A stretch of DNA of 64,000 nt, taken from Thermaceae bacterium. GTDB taxonomy: Bacteria > Deinococcota > Deinococci > Deinococcales > Marinithermaceae. Under the pieces are notes generated by a model. That model was given only the letters and a program-made list of their open reading frames with translations. It had not been told where the DNA came from and did not search any database. Below, in pieces: positions 10,641 through 19,882 of the stretch. The stretch is taken from positions 1 through 64,000 of the forward strand of contig JAMOUW010000059.1 in NCBI GenBank assembly GCA_027067955.1, given 5' to 3'. A program made the translations under genes and the position numbers. Position 1 is the stretch's first letter, and every line of letters begins with the position of its first letter.

Positions 10641-10692
10641 GGTTTTGTGTACAGCAAGAACCCCGGAACTACCTCGACCGTCCGGGGAAACG
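10641..10692. repeat. Hairpin element at right edge of the island (copy B)
   Basis: CCCCGGA (10661-10667) and TCCGGGG (10681-10687) form a 7-bp stem around a 13-base loop. The upstream arm GTGTACAGCAAGAACCCCGG resembles copy A at 3404-3464, in the same orientation. Confidence 0.42.
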
Positions 10693-10859
10693 GACAAAAG
10701 CAGGGTGTAGAAGGTTGAATGTGTAAGCTAGGTGTTCGAAAAACGACGCAAAACAAGGCGATGGTGGCTCAGTAGATTTTGATAAAAACGGTGTTTCCTA
10801 CACCCCACCCCCTACATCCAACATTCAGCATTCCTTGAATAAGCCGTAGACTATCTTCG

Positions 10860-11615
10860 ATGCGGCGCGTGAAGCTGACCCTCGAGTACGACGGCACCGA
10901 CTTCGCCGGGTTTCAGGTTCAGGCTCAGGGAGAACGAACTGTGCAGGGGGTACTGGAGGAAGCGCTGGCGCGGGTTCCCGGCGCGCGCCCCAGGGTGACG
11001 GCCGCGGGGCGCACCGACACCGGCGTGCATGCGCTGGGGATGCCGGTTCACTACGATACCGAAGACTCGATACCCATAGACAGGGTCGCAGCCGCTCTTA
11101 ACACACTGCTGCCTCCGGACGTACGGGTGCTCGGGGCCGAAGAAGTGCCTCCAGACTGGCACGCCCGCCATTCCGCCCGCTGGCGCCGTTACTGGTACCG
11201 GATTCTCAACCGCAGCCAGCCAACGGCGCTGGAAAGGAACCGCGTCTGGTGGGTGCCGCAACCCTTCGACTTTCCGGCCATAGTCACCGCTGCCAAAATA
11301 CTGGAGGGCGAACACGATTTCGGCTCCTTCGCCAACCGCGAGAAACGCTCGACCGTCCGCGAACTCTACCAGGTACGCGCCGAAGCCGGCGGCGGCGAGC
11401 TGCATCTGCACTTCATCGGCAGCGGCTTCGTCCGCGGCCAGGTACGCGCCATGGTAGGCACCCTGGCGGAGGTCGGGCTGGGAAGACGCACTCCCGGGGA
11501 CATCGAGCGACTGCTCGAGCACCCGGACCGTGAATCCGGCGGGGCCACCGCGCCCCCCCAGGGGCTCTACTTCGTAACCGCCGGCTACTCGCCCTGGGAA
11601 ACCGGCGCTTCGTAG
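10860..11615 (+). CDS. truA: tRNA pseudouridine(38-40) synthase TruA
   Basis: A 251-residue enzyme that makes pseudouridine at positions 38-40 of the tRNA anticodon arm. The N-terminal LTLEYDGTDFAGFQVQ and the catalytic AAGRTDTGVHALG (Asp of RTDTGVHA) are diagnostic, with GSGFVRGQVRAMVGTL near the C-terminus. No ribosome site precedes the ATG; a TAGACT box seven bases upstream suggests a leaderless message. The last 31 bases overlap the end of the convergent gene 11585-12415. Confidence 0.95.
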   Translation: MRRVKLTLEYDGTDFAGFQVQAQGERTVQGVLEEALARVPGARPRVTAAGRTDTGVHALGMPVHYDTEDSIPIDRVAAALNTLLPPDVRVLGAEEVPPDWHARHSARWRRYWYRILNRSQPTALERNRVWWVPQPFDFPAIVTAAKILEGEHDFGSFANREKRSTVRELYQVRAEAGGGELHLHFIGSGFVRGQVRAMVGTLAEVGLGRRTPGDIERLLEHPDRESGGATAPPQGLYFVTAGYSPWETGAS

Positions 11616-12415
11616 GCGTTTACCCGCAACTCCAACCCTGCCGCCCACTGGTGGAACGGCATGAAGCTATAGTCAAAAGTGCTTTTCAACTCTATTCCGC
11701 TGGCCGGTCTATAGCCCATCTCGAGCCGGGCCACGGCTGCGCGCCCGGGATTCCAGCGCCCCTCTAACCCCAGAGACAGCGCGCCATTCCAGGCTGCTCC
11801 GAGAACTGCCCCCGCGTCACTACGCCAGCCTCCCCTGCCCTCCCAGCAACCATACCGCCAGGCTGCCATCAAACCGGCCCGCCGGAGAACGGGGGAATTA
11901 TAACCCTCCGCCCGGTACCAGCCCGCCAAATCCCAGCTCCGGCCCGTCCAATACAAATACAGCGCCGGACCATCACTGCGCGCCCACAACCAAACGGCCA
12001 GCGGGCCGCCATCATAGCCCAACGCAGCGCCGGCCACCCGTGTCAGCGCCTCCCCGGCGAGGGCAAAACGCCAGGGACCGCCCGCAATCAACTCAGCGCG
12101 TGCCCCCCATCTCCGCCCCTCCGCGGGCAAGGGAGCAAACCAGCCCGCATAACCGGCGCGGACACCCCCCCTGCCGGGAACCTTTACGCCCAGCCAGGCT
12201 TCCCCCGCAAGCTGCAAGAGCTCACCTGCGCGAGCACGGCCCGATAGTCGCGCCTCCCAAAAGCCGAATGAATACTCCGCGGCGCCTTCAAGTCCAAAAT
12301 ACGCCGGTCCGGCCGGGGAAGTCTCCACCCCCCAAAAAGCCAGAACGTCCGGATCATGCGGACCGGCCAGCACCGGCACGGCCAGTACCAAAACCAGCAC
12401 CAGACGCCACTTCAC
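11585..12415 (-). CDS. Exported beta-rich protein, possible outer-membrane barrel
   Basis: A 276-residue protein of unknown function. The N-terminus MKWRLVLVLVLAVPVLAG is a clear signal peptide. The mature part alternates hydrophobic and polar residues with many Trp, Tyr and Gly (EARLSGRARAGELLQLAGEA, GYDGGPLAVWLWARSDG), as in beta-barrel or beta-sandwich envelope proteins. I chose the GTG at 12413-12415 because the signal peptide starts there and AGGGG lies upstream; an earlier in-frame start would give an odd hydrophilic extension. It ends inside truA on the other strand. Confidence 0.6.
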   Translation of the reverse strand: MKWRLVLVLVLAVPVLAGPHDPDVLAFWGVETSPAGPAYFGLEGAAEYSFGFWEARLSGRARAGELLQLAGEAWLGVKVPGRGGVRAGYAGWFAPLPAEGRRWGARAELIAGGPWRFALAGEALTRVAGAALGYDGGPLAVWLWARSDGPALYLYWTGRSWDLAGWYRAEGYNSPVLRRAGLMAAWRYGCWEGRGGWRSDAGAVLGAAWNGALSLGLEGRWNPGRAAVARLEMGYRPASGIELKSTFDYSFMPFHQWAAGLELRVNAYEAPVSQGE

Positions 12416-12461
12416 GCCATACCCCTGCCGGCTCGAGCGCCACCCTCGCAAGCGCCAGGAT

Positions 12462-12493
12462 CCGGGGCGGCGGGAAGGATCCCGCCGCCCCGG
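12462..12493 (-). terminator. GC-rich hairpin after the gcv operon
   Basis: CCGGGGCGGCGGGA, a four-base loop, then TCCCGCCGCCCCGG: a perfect 14-bp stem. It lies between the gcvPB stop and the start of the next minus-strand gene. No T-run follows, so termination is inferred from stem strength and position. Confidence 0.6.
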
Positions 12494-12569
12494 AAGACAG
12501 ACCCGTTTGCCTGATCGGCACCGGGGTCCGTTCCGAAACCTCTAACCGCCATCGAATAGCCGCCGGTGC

Positions 12570-14018
12570 TCAATCCTCACCCTCCGGCCGCCAGCGCAAT
12601 ACCGGTTTGCGATTGGCCGCCACCTCGTCCAGCCTGCGGACCGGGGTGTGGTAAGGGGTATGGGCTATCCACTCCGGATCCTCCAGCCCGCGGCGGGCAA
12701 TCTCGGCCATGGCGCTCACGTACTCATCTAGCGTTTCCTGGCTTTCAGTCTCGGTGGGCTCGATCATCATGGCTTCTTTGACGATCAACGGAAAGTAGAT
12801 CGTCGGAGGATGGTAACCGTAGTCGAGCAGCGCCTTGGCCACGTCGAGCGCCTTCAAACCCCCGGGCGGCTGGGCGATGAACTCGTGCTTGCAAAGCCGG
12901 TCGTAGGGGATCCTGTAACCCACCTCGGCCAGCTTTTTGCGCAGGTAGTTGGCGTTGAGCACCGCCATGGCCGAGGCCTTCTTGAGGCCCTCGGCCCCGA
13001 GCATACGGATATAAACGTAGGCGCGCACCATGACGCCGAAGTTACCGTAGAACGAGCGCATACGGCCGATAGATTGGGGGCGGTCGTAATCGAGCAGGTA
13101 ACGCCCGTCCTCGCGCTTCACCAAAGGAAGCGGCAGGAAAGGAGCCAGGTGCGCTTTGGCGCCCACCGGCCCGGACCCGGGTCCACCGCCGCCATGAGGC
13201 GTGGAAAAGGTTTTGTGCAGGTTGAGGTGAATCACGTCGAAGCCCATGTCTCCCGGGCGCGCCCAACCCATGATGGCGTTTAGGTTAGCGCCATCGTAGT
13301 AGAGCTGCACTCCCTGGTCATGGGCGGCGTCTATGAGCTCCAGGATCTTGCGCTCGAAGAGCCCCAGGGTGTTGGGGTTGGTGAGCATTATTGCCGCCAC
13401 CTGCGGCCCCAAGGCCGCACGCAGCGCGTCCAGGTCTACCTCGCCGTCAGGTCCGCTGGGAACCTCCTGCACCTCGTAGCCAGCCATGCTGGCGGTAGCC
13501 GGATTGGAGCCGTGGGCGCTGTCAGGCACCAACACCACCCGGCGCTGCTCGCCCTCGCCGCGCGACTCGTGATAAGCGCGGATGAGAAGCATCCCGGTCA
13601 GCTCGCCGTGCGCGCCAGCCGCCGGCTGCAGGGTGACCGCGTCCATTCCGGTAATTTCGGCCAGGTACCCCTGCAACTCGTACATGATCTGCAAGGCGCC
13701 CTGTGCGGTATCCGGATCCTGGTAGGGGTGCAATTCCGCGAAGAGGGCTGACGCCGCTTCATTCACCCGGGGGTTGTACTTCATCGTGCACGAACCCAGG
13801 GGGTAGAAGTTGGTGTCCACCCCCACCTGGCGGCGGCTGAGGTTGGTGTAGTGGCGCACCACCGTGAGTTCGTCCACCTCGGGAAGACGCGGCGGCGCCT
13901 CGCGGAGGTTATCGCCACCCAGCAACGACGCCAGGTCTACTTCGGGAGGAGCAGGCGGAAGGGTCCCCCTCCTTCCGGCCCGTGACCGCTCAAAGAGAAC
14001 CGGGAAATCGCGTTTCAT
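12570..14018 (-). CDS. gcvPB: Glycine dehydrogenase (decarboxylating) subunit 2, P-protein C-terminal half
   Basis: A 482-residue PLP subunit. It pairs with GcvPA to decarboxylate glycine and pass the aminomethyl group to lipoyl-GcvH. The PLP-lysine motif [18 protein letters not shown] is intact, and [21 protein letters not shown] and [13 protein letters not shown] are typical. The start ATG overlaps the gcvPA stop by four bases (ATGA), so the two subunits are coupled. Split P-protein is common in Thermus and Gram-positive bacteria. Last gene of gcvT-gcvH-gcvPA-gcvPB. Confidence 0.97.
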   Translation of the reverse strand: MKRDFPVLFERSRAGRRGTLPPAPPEVDLASLLGGDNLREAPPRLPEVDELTVVRHYTNLSRRQVGVDTNFYPLGSCTMKYNPRVNEAASALFAELHPYQDPDTAQGALQIMYELQGYLAEITGMDAVTLQPAAGAHGELTGMLLIRAYHESRGEGEQRRVVLVPDSAHGSNPATASMAGYEVQEVPSGPDGEVDLDALRAALGPQVAAIMLTNPNTLGLFERKILELIDAAHDQGVQLYYDGANLNAIMGWARPGDMGFDVIHLNLHKTFSTPHGGGGPGSGPVGAKAHLAPFLPLPLVKREDGRYLLDYDRPQSIGRMRSFYGNFGVMVRAYVYIRMLGAEGLKKASAMAVLNANYLRKKLAEVGYRIPYDRLCKHEFIAQPPGGLKALDVAKALLDYGYHPPTIYFPLIVKEAMMIEPTETESQETLDEYVSAMAEIARRGLEDPEWIAHTPYHTPVRRLDEVAANRKPVLRWRPEGED

Positions 14019-15331
14019 GAAAGCACCTCCCCCATCGCCTGGACCAGCTCATGCAGGTCGCTGTCGCCGTGCCTTTCGGTCGCCGCAAAGAGCGCTATGT
14101 TCTCGCCGTACTCCTGCGAGACGGGAGCCGCGGCATGCAGACCCCGCTCCGCCAATAGGGCACGCACGCTTTGAACCGGGCGCGGCAAACGCAATGCAAA
14201 CTCGTTGAAGAAGGGTTCCGGGGTCACCAGTTCGACACCCGGCAACCGGATAAGCTCGGCGGCTAGCGCATGCGCCCGGGCGACCGAAGCCTTGGCTACC
14301 TCGGCGAAACCGTCCGGTCCCAACGTAGCCAGGTGCATCGCCCCCATCAGCGCGGTGAGCTGGGCGTTGGTGGTGATGTTGCTTTTCGCCTTGGCCCGGC
14401 GAATGTGCTGTTCGCGCGCGGCCAGGGCCAGTACGTAGCCACGGCGGCCGTCCACGTCATGGGTCTGGCTGACCAGGCGGCCGGGTAGCTGGCGCACGAG
14501 CTTCTCGCGCACGGCTATGTAGCCGAACTGGGGTCCGCCGAAGTTCATCGGATTGCCCAGGGGCTGCCCATCGCCAACGGCAATGTCGGCCCCCCACCGG
14601 CCCGGCGGCTTCAAGAGCGCCAGGCTGAGCGGATCGGCCACGTAAACCACTAGGGCGCGGGCGGCGTGGGCGGCTTCTATCCAGGGCGCGGGATTCTCTA
14701 TCGCCCCCAGGAAATTGGGGCTCTGCAGCACCACTGCACCTATCTCGTCGCCGAACTCCATCTCCGGCGTCAGGCCGTCCTGGAGGTTCACGGTACGCAG
14801 CTCCGCGCCGACGGCGTGCAGATAAGTCGCCAGTACCTGGCGGTACTCGGGGTGTACCCCCTGGCTCACTACGACACCCATGCGCCGCGTCTGCCGCAGC
14901 GCCAGCAGCACGCCTTCTGCCAGGGCCGCAGCGCCATCGTAGAGGGAGGCGTTGGAGGCATCGAGAGCGGTCAGCTCAGCAATCATCGTCTGGTATTCGA
15001 AGACCGCCTGCAAAACACCCTGGCTGACTTCCGGCTGATAGGGAGTGTACGCGGTAAGAAACTCCCCGCGCTGTACTAACGCGGGGATGATGCTGGGTAT
15101 GAAATGGGGACGCTGGCCCCCGCCAAGAAATGCTTTGCCCGCCGGCGCATTTTTCGCCGCCAGCTCGCTTACGTGTTCCAGTACCTCCTGCTCGCTCAGC
15201 GGCGCGGGCAGGTTCAGTTCGGGTTCCAGAATGGCATCGGGCAGATCCGCGAAGAGCTCGCGCAGTTCCTGCATTCCGAGCGCTTCGAGCATCGCCCGCA
15301 CGTCGTCCGGGGTGTGCGGGGTAAAGTCCAT
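14015..15331 (-). CDS. gcvPA: Glycine dehydrogenase (decarboxylating) subunit 1, P-protein N-terminal half
   Basis: A 438-residue partner of Gcv[32 protein letters not shown] is in the expected place at the N-terminus (in this genome GGGQ, followed by the [11 protein letters not shown] motif), with [11 protein letters not shown] and [14 protein letters not shown] further on. The N-terminal half lacks the PLP lysine, as expected. GAGGGAGGG precedes the ATG. It follows gcvH after 10 bases. Confidence 0.96.
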   Translation of the reverse strand: MDFTPHTPDDVRAMLEALGMQELRELFADLPDAILEPELNLPAPLSEQEVLEHVSELAAKNAPAGKAFLGGGQRPHFIPSIIPALVQRGEFLTAYTPYQPEVSQGVLQAVFEYQTMIAELTALDASNASLYDGAAALAEGVLLALRQTRRMGVVVSQGVHPEYRQVLATYLHAVGAELRTVNLQDGLTPEMEFGDEIGAVVLQSPNFLGAIENPAPWIEAAHAARALVVYVADPLSLALLKPPGRWGADIAVGDGQPLGNPMNFGGPQFGYIAVREKLVRQLPGRLVSQTHDVDGRRGYVLALAAREQHIRRAKAKSNITTNAQLTALMGAMHLATLGPDGFAEVAKASVARAHALAAELIRLPGVELVTPEPFFNEFALRLPRPVQSVRALLAERGLHAAAPVSQEYGENIALFAATERHGDSDLHELVQAMGEVLS

Positions 15332-15341
15332 GGGCCCTCCC

Positions 15342-15728
15342 TCAGGACTCTTCTTCGATGACTTTCAAGTAATCTTCGGCGCCTAGCAAGGCTTCGAACT
15401 CGGCGGGATCCGAGGGTTCGATTTTGAAAAGCCAGCCCGCGCCATACGGATCGCCGTTGACCAGCTCGGGCTCGTCGGCGAGCGCCTCGTTGGCCTCCAC
15501 CACCTTGCCGGATACGGGCGCGTACACGTCGGACGCGGTCTTTACGGACTCGATGACGGCTACGGCTTCACCCGCCTCCACCTCGCGACCCGCCTCGGGG
15601 ACCTCTACGAAGACCACGTCACCCAGCGATTCCTGGGCAAAATCGCTAATTCCGACGACGATCAGATCACCTTCTTGCTTGGCCCACTCATGGGAACGCG
15701 TATACTTACGGTCTGCAGGTACGTTCAT
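15342..15728 (-). CDS. gcvH: Glycine cleavage system H protein
   Basis: A 128-residue lipoyl carrier that shuttles the aminomethyl intermediate among P, T and L proteins. The start YTRSHEWAKQEGD and the lipoylation site VIESVKTASDVYAPVSG, with its modifiable lysine, are intact. AAAAGGAGG lies upstream of the ATG. The L protein (lipoamide dehydrogenase) is not in this window. Confidence 0.97.
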   Translation of the reverse strand: MNVPADRKYTRSHEWAKQEGDLIVVGISDFAQESLGDVVFVEVPEAGREVEAGEAVAVIESVKTASDVYAPVSGKVVEANEALADEPELVNGDPYGAGWLFKIEPSDPAEFEALLGAEDYLKVIEEES

Positions 15729-15765
15729 AAATAGCCTCCTTTTCCTGCCTAGCTTAGCGCAATTA

Positions 15766-16824
15766 CTACTTAACTGGCGATACGAACGGGGTCTTCACTA
15801 CTCGCGCGGGCATCAGCTTGCCGCGAACCTCTACCTCTACGTCGCTGCCCTCGGCAGAAACATCTTCGCGCACCCATCCCAGGGCTATTCCCTTCTTGAG
15901 CATGGGCGACTGGGTACCGGAAGTGACCTTCCCCGCAGGCGCACCGCCGGCAAAAACCGGGTATCCTTCGCGGGGGATGCCGCGCTCGAGCATCATCCCC
16001 ACCATGCGCTCGGCGCAGGACGCATCTTCAATCGCCTCACGCCCGTAGTAGGGTTTGTCCTTGATCACCCAGGCAAGCGGGGTGCAGCGGGGGTTGGTAT
16101 CGTCCGTCAGCTCGTGGCCGTACAGGGGAAACCCTGCTTCCAGACGCAGAGTGTCGCGCGCTCCAAGCCCGGCAGGAACGGCTCCGGCCTCTACCAGCTT
16201 GCGCCACAGCTCCGGAGCGTCCCCCGGGGCCGCGAAAATCTCGAAGCCGTCTTCACCGGTATAACCGGTACGGGCGATGCGCGCCGGTACCCCCGCAATG
16301 GTAAGCGGCAGGGTGGCGTTCTTGCGCACGGTGGAAAGATCCACGTCGGTAAAAGGCTGCAGCGTAGCCTCGGCTTCTGGTCCCTGCAGCGCCATGAGGG
16401 CCCAGGAATCCGAGGCGTCCTCCAGCTCTACGTCGAAATCGGCGGCAAGCCTGTTCAGGTGGTCCCAATCCTTGGCCACGTTGGCAGCATTGACCACGAC
16501 CAGATAAACCCCCTCTTCCGTACGGTAAACGTAGATATCGTCCACCACGCCGCCTTTGTCGTTGGGGAGCATGGAATACTGGGCCCGGCCCACCCGTAGC
16601 TTCGCCGGATCGTTCAGGGTGACCCAGCGCAGGAACTCGAGCGCCGCCGGACCTCTCACGAAAAACTCGCCCATGTGGCTCACGTCAAAAAGGCCCGCGG
16701 ATTTGCGTACGGCCAGGTGCTCCTTGGTTATCGAGGTGTACTGCACCGGCAGCTCCCAACCGGCAAAGTCCACCATCCGCCCGCCCAGCTTTAGGTGTTC
16801 GTCGTACATCGGAGTTCGTTTCAT
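15766..16824 (-). CDS. gcvT: Aminomethyltransferase, glycine cleavage T protein
   Basis: This 352-residue enzyme transfers the methylene group to tetrahydrofolate and frees ammonia. KLGGRMVDFAGWELPVQY, LFDVSHMGEFFVRG and RTGYTGEDGFEIF are family signatures. I prefer the ATG giving MKRTPMYDEH, which lines up with known T proteins. An ATG four codons earlier exists but sits only three bases after a strong hairpin (16840-16856), which would block ribosome entry. First gene of the gcv operon. I looked for a glycine riboswitch upstream, but only about 45 bases separate it from mglA. Confidence 0.94.
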   Translation of the reverse strand: MKRTPMYDEHLKLGGRMVDFAGWELPVQYTSITKEHLAVRKSAGLFDVSHMGEFFVRGPAALEFLRWVTLNDPAKLRVGRAQYSMLPNDKGGVVDDIYVYRTEEGVYLVVVNAANVAKDWDHLNRLAADFDVELEDASDSWALMALQGPEAEATLQPFTDVDLSTVRKNATLPLTIAGVPARIARTGYTGEDGFEIFAAPGDAPELWRKLVEAGAVPAGLGARDTLRLEAGFPLYGHELTDDTNPRCTPLAWVIKDKPYYGREAIEDASCAERMVGMMLERGIPREGYPVFAGGAPAGKVTSGTQSPMLKKGIALGWVREDVSAEGSDVEVEVRGKLMPARVVKTPFVSPVK

Positions 16825-16839
16825 CTCCACCAGCATAAA

Positions 16840-16856
16840 CCCGCCCGATGGGCGGG
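16840..16856 (-). terminator. Hairpin between mglA and gcvT
   Basis: CCCGCCC-GAT-GGGCGGG forms a perfect 7-bp stem with a 3-base loop, followed by TTT on the minus strand. It may end the mglBA message, or form the 5' structure of the gcv message. Confidence 0.5.
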
Positions 16857-16880
16857 TAAACGGGTGGTGAATGTCCCGGC

Positions 16881-17471
16881 TCAGGTATGCTCTGCGAGCT
16901 TGGAAAGGACGCGCCGGCTCACGTCCTTGAGGGGTTCGAAAACACCCTTGCCCTTGGTGGCCACGGCCTCAAATATGGGGAATTTGCCCTCTGGATCGAT
17001 AACCGCACGGATCATGTCCACCGGCAACGCATCCGGCAGATCGCGCTTGTTTATCTGCAGCACCATCGGAATGTGCTCCAGGCTTAGTCCATACTCGGCG
17101 AGGTTCTCGCGCAGGTTGCGCATGCTCTCCGCGTTGGCACGCAAGCGATTGGACGCCGAGTCGGCCACGAAGACGATGCCATCCACACCCCGGAGAATCA
17201 GCTTGCGGCTGGCGTTGTAAAAAACCTGCCCCGGAACAGTGTAAAGGTGGAAACGGGTCTTGAACCCCTTTACCTCACCCAGATCGACGGGCAGGAAGTC
17301 GAAGAAGAGGGTGCGCTCGTCCTCGGTCGCCAGCGAAACCATCTCGCCTTTCCGCTCCTCGGGCACCGTCTGGTACACCCAGCGCAGGTTAGTGGTCTTG
17401 CCCGAAAGGCCCGGACCGTAGTAGACGATCTTGAAGTTGATCTCACGGTTCGCAAAGTTGATGGTGCTCAT
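16881..17471 (-). CDS. mglA: MglA, Ras-like GTPase of cell polarity
   Basis: A 196-residue small GTPase. The P-loop is GPGLSGKTT (19-27) and the base-recognition motif is NKRD (141-144). The switch II segment reads TVPGQ, with Thr in place of the usual Asp, a known hallmark of MglA. In Myxococcus it sets the leading pole for motility; in Thermus the protein is studied structurally, and a link to pilus function is plausible. mglB ends three bases upstream, so both are cotranslated. Confidence 0.93.
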   Translation of the reverse strand: MSTINFANREINFKIVYYGPGLSGKTTNLRWVYQTVPEERKGEMVSLATEDERTLFFDFLPVDLGEVKGFKTRFHLYTVPGQVFYNASRKLILRGVDGIVFVADSASNRLRANAESMRNLRENLAEYGLSLEHIPMVLQINKRDLPDALPVDMIRAVIDPEGKFPIFEAVATKGKGVFEPLKDVSRRVLSKLAEHT

Positions 17472-17474
17472 GGT

Positions 17475-17966
17475 CTAGTTTCCAAAGAGGTCATCCAGCA
17501 TGGCGTCGGCGGATTCGTGGAATTCCTTGTCGATACCCAGCTCGCGCGGCATGACCACCGCGCCGCGGGTGATCTCGTCCAGTTCGCCGGCTGCCTTCTT
17601 GCCAAAGAGCTTCACCCGGCCGATGGGGGTATCGGTGTCGAAGATCATGACGAGCAGGGTGAGGTCGTTGACGTCCTCGACGTACAGGCCCTGTTTCTCC
17701 CCTTGCTTGACTAGCTCGTTGAACTTGGGTTCGCCTAGCAGGTTGGCCAGCGCCTGGGTCGCCGCGGCGTTGCCGGCCACCAGCGTAGCGATGGAGTCGA
17801 GCGCAGGGGGACGCGGCGCCCAGAGGGCTTCGCGATGGGCCAGCACAAAGCCCTTGCGGTCGACAAGCAAGGCGTAGCGCACCTGCGCCTGGTCGATGAG
17901 ATCTTCTAAAATGGCTGCCGCCCGGTTGAAGGCGTCGCCATACAGGGCCACCGTCGGCTCGATCAT
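17475..17966 (-). CDS. mglB: MglB, roadblock/LC7 GTPase-activating partner of MglA
   Basis: A 163-residue roadblock/LC7-domain protein that acts as a dimer to stimulate GTP hydrolysis by MglA. The stretch ILEDLIDQAQVRYALLVDRKGFVLAH and DLTLLVMIFDTDTPIGRVKL are typical. No ribosome site precedes the ATG; a TAAACT box nine bases upstream could be the -10 of a near-leaderless message. The M3 peptidase gene ends about 40 bases upstream. Confidence 0.9.
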   Translation of the reverse strand: MIEPTVALYGDAFNRAAAILEDLIDQAQVRYALLVDRKGFVLAHREALWAPRPPALDSIATLVAGNAAATQALANLLGEPKFNELVKQGEKQGLYVEDVNDLTLLVMIFDTDTPIGRVKLFGKKAAGELDEITRGAVVMPRELGIDKEFHESADAMLDDLFGN

Positions 17967-18008
17967 AGTACGTACAGTTTAGCACGAAGCCGGCACCTAC
18001 CCACGGAT

Positions 18009-19751
18009 TTATCCAATTGCGCGCTCGAAACGCCCCACATCCTCAGCCAGCAAAGCAAGGCTGTCTGCCCAAAAATCCTCTTCCTCAAGGTTAAATCCGA
18101 AGCGCGCTGCCAGTTCCAAAGCCCCGGCAACGCCGGTATCTGCCAGCAGGCGATCATACTCCTCCTGGAAGTCCAACGGCGATTCGCGATAGGCACGGTA
18201 GAGGCCCAGCCCGAAAAGCAGCCCAAACGTATAGGGATAATTGTAATAATCCCTGCCATAGTAGTGCGGCTTGACCGCCCACATGTAGCGGTGATAGCTG
18301 GCCAGCGCGTCGCCGTAGGCAAGTTTCTGGGCTTCGAGCATGGCCTCCGAAAATTCTTCAGGGGATAGCTCACGAGCGCTCCGGCGCTCAAACACCTGTG
18401 ACTCGAACAGGAAACGAGAGTGGATATCAACCACTGCCTGCGCCGCACCGGCGAGCCAGCTATCCAGAATGGCCAGCGCATCTTCCCCCTCGGTCTCCGC
18501 CAGCGCCGCCCGGGTAATAACGGTCTCGTTCATGATCGAAGCGGTTTCCGCCAGCGTCATCGGTGTTTCCCGCAGGAGCGGGGGTCTAGAGGAAAGCCGG
18601 AAATTGTGATACGCATGCCCCAGCTCGTGGGCCAGCGTGGAAACAGCATCGAAGCTGGGGGTGAAATTGGCCAGCACGCGGCTTACCCCGTCGCCAATGT
18701 GCATGCAAAACGCCCCGCCACGCTTGCCCTTCCGGGGCTCTGCGTCTATCCAGCGCTCCCGGAAGGCCCGGTCCGCCAGGTCCGCAGCGGCGGGCGAAAA
18801 CTCTCGCAGGTTCTTCACGATAAAGGAACGGGCTTCCTCCCAGCCCCATTCGCGGCGCTCCCGGGCAATTGGGGCGAACAGGTCCCACCAGTCCAGCCGC
18901 TCCTTGCCCAAACTGCGCGCCTTGGCCAGAAAATAGCGCCGCCATACGGGAAGACTGCCCTCCACCGCCTTTTGCATTGCGTAAAGGGTCGCCCTGCTTA
19001 TGCGATTTGCCAGCAAGGTCGGCGCCAGCGAATCCTCCCAACCCCGGCGGCGGTTGATGACGATCCGCGACCCCTTCACGCCGTTCAGGCTAGCGGCCAG
19101 CTCATCCCGGCGCGTTTCCCAGGCAGCCAGCTCCGCCTCGTATGCCGCTTTCCGGCGCGCCCCGTCTGGATCGTAAGCTAGGTTACGCAAAGCCGTGATG
19201 GGCAGATCCCCGCCTTCAAAGCGGACGCTGATGCGGCTGGAAACGTTGCCGTAGTGCCGCGTCCAGGCGCGCGCGCCCGATAGCGACAGCTCTGCAGCCA
19301 GGGTCTCCTCTGCATCGCTCATGAGGTGCTTGTTGCGAACGCGCGCCTCGCGCAATAACAGCGCATAGTCACCCGCCCAGTCTCCGATCTCGAAGCTACC
19401 CCACCAGCGCACGATTCGCGGAGTGAGCCGCTCCAAGGCAAGCATCTCCCCTTCCAGCTCGCTGATGGCGGCCGCGGCCTCGCGGTCACCGGCGTCGGTG
19501 GCCTGACGCAAGAAAGCAAACGCCTTCAGGGGCAGCGCCGTTGCGCGAACCGCGTTCAAGGCGTCGGCGACCGCAAAGAAGGCCTCTGCGGTGTACACGG
19601 GTTCGTCCCCGCCAACCCGGTAATTCTCCAGCAATCGCTCCAGGTCGGCCAGACCTCGTTGCAACCGCTCCCGGTCAGACAAATAATGTTGGTCAGAAAA
19701 GGAAATGTACAGCGGGGTGAGATCCCAGCGCAACAAACCATTGCTTTGCAT
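18009..19751 (-). CDS. M3-family zinc oligopeptidase (oligoendopeptidase F type)
   Basis: A 580-residue cytosolic metallopeptidase that degrades short peptides. The zinc site is LAHELGHAYHNF (HExxH), with the downstream TLAETASIMNETV supplying the third ligand Glu. The start MQSNGLLRWDLTPLY is the family start; the frame is open upstream but the extension is unrelated. TATAGT sits exactly six bases before the ATG and a TetR-type operator lies next to it, so the gene is probably leaderless and repressible. Confidence 0.9.
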   Translation of the reverse strand: MQSNGLLRWDLTPLYISFSDQHYLSDRERLQRGLADLERLLENYRVGGDEPVYTAEAFFAVADALNAVRATALPLKAFAFLRQATDAGDREAAAAISELEGEMLALERLTPRIVRWWGSFEIGDWAGDYALLLREARVRNKHLMSDAEETLAAELSLSGARAWTRHYGNVSSRISVRFEGGDLPITALRNLAYDPDGARRKAAYEAELAAWETRRDELAASLNGVKGSRIVINRRRGWEDSLAPTLLANRISRATLYAMQKAVEGSLPVWRRYFLAKARSLGKERLDWWDLFAPIARERREWGWEEARSFIVKNLREFSPAAADLADRAFRERWIDAEPRKGKRGGAFCMHIGDGVSRVLANFTPSFDAVSTLAHELGHAYHNFRLSSRPPLLRETPMTLAETASIMNETVITRAALAETEGEDALAILDSWLAGAAQAVVDIHSRFLFESQVFERRSARELSPEEFSEAMLEAQKLAYGDALASYHRYMWAVKPHYYGRDYYNYPYTFGLLFGLGLYRAYRESPLDFQEEYDRLLADTGVAGALELAARFGFNLEEEDFWADSLALLAEDVGRFERAIG

Positions 19752-19757
19752 ACCCTT

Positions 19758-19780
19758 ACTATAACTGACCGGTCGGTCAG
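19758..19780 (-). promoter_or_regulatory. -10 box with TetR-type operator before the M3 peptidase
   Basis: TATAGT (19758-19763 on the minus strand) is flanked upstream by CTGACCG-GT-CGGTCAG (19765-19780), a perfect inverted repeat with 7-bp arms. The palindrome fills the spacer between -10 and -35. GACCG/CGGTC arms are typical of TetR-family operators. No TetR gene is seen in this window, so the repressor would act in trans. Confidence 0.6.
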
Positions 19781-19882
19781 AAGGGCGTGTACATACAGCT
19801 GTCCATCTCCCGGAGGGGCGCCAGGTAAATCCACTAACGGAGCCGGCGCGACGAACAGTTTTTCGCCGGACCGGCACCCAGA

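Larger units (their letters stand above)
10341..10859. other. Gene-free stretch between island operon and truA
   Basis: No gene is supported in these 519 bases. It holds the candidate promoter of the island operon (10514-10542), the right-edge hairpin element (10641-10692), a C/A-rich tract CCTACACCCCACCCCCTACA near 10798, and a TAGACT box (10847-10852) seven bases before the truA ATG. The left half is AT-rich like the island, the right half less so, so the island boundary probably lies here. Confidence 0.5.

Noticed and set aside
10341..10859. CRISPR-like repeats near the C/A-rich tract
   Set aside because: No regularly spaced repeat is present; only one short tract and one hairpin are seen.
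16825..16880. Glycine riboswitch before gcvT
   Set aside because: The gap is about 45 bases and contains only a simple hairpin; the conserved aptamer core is absent.
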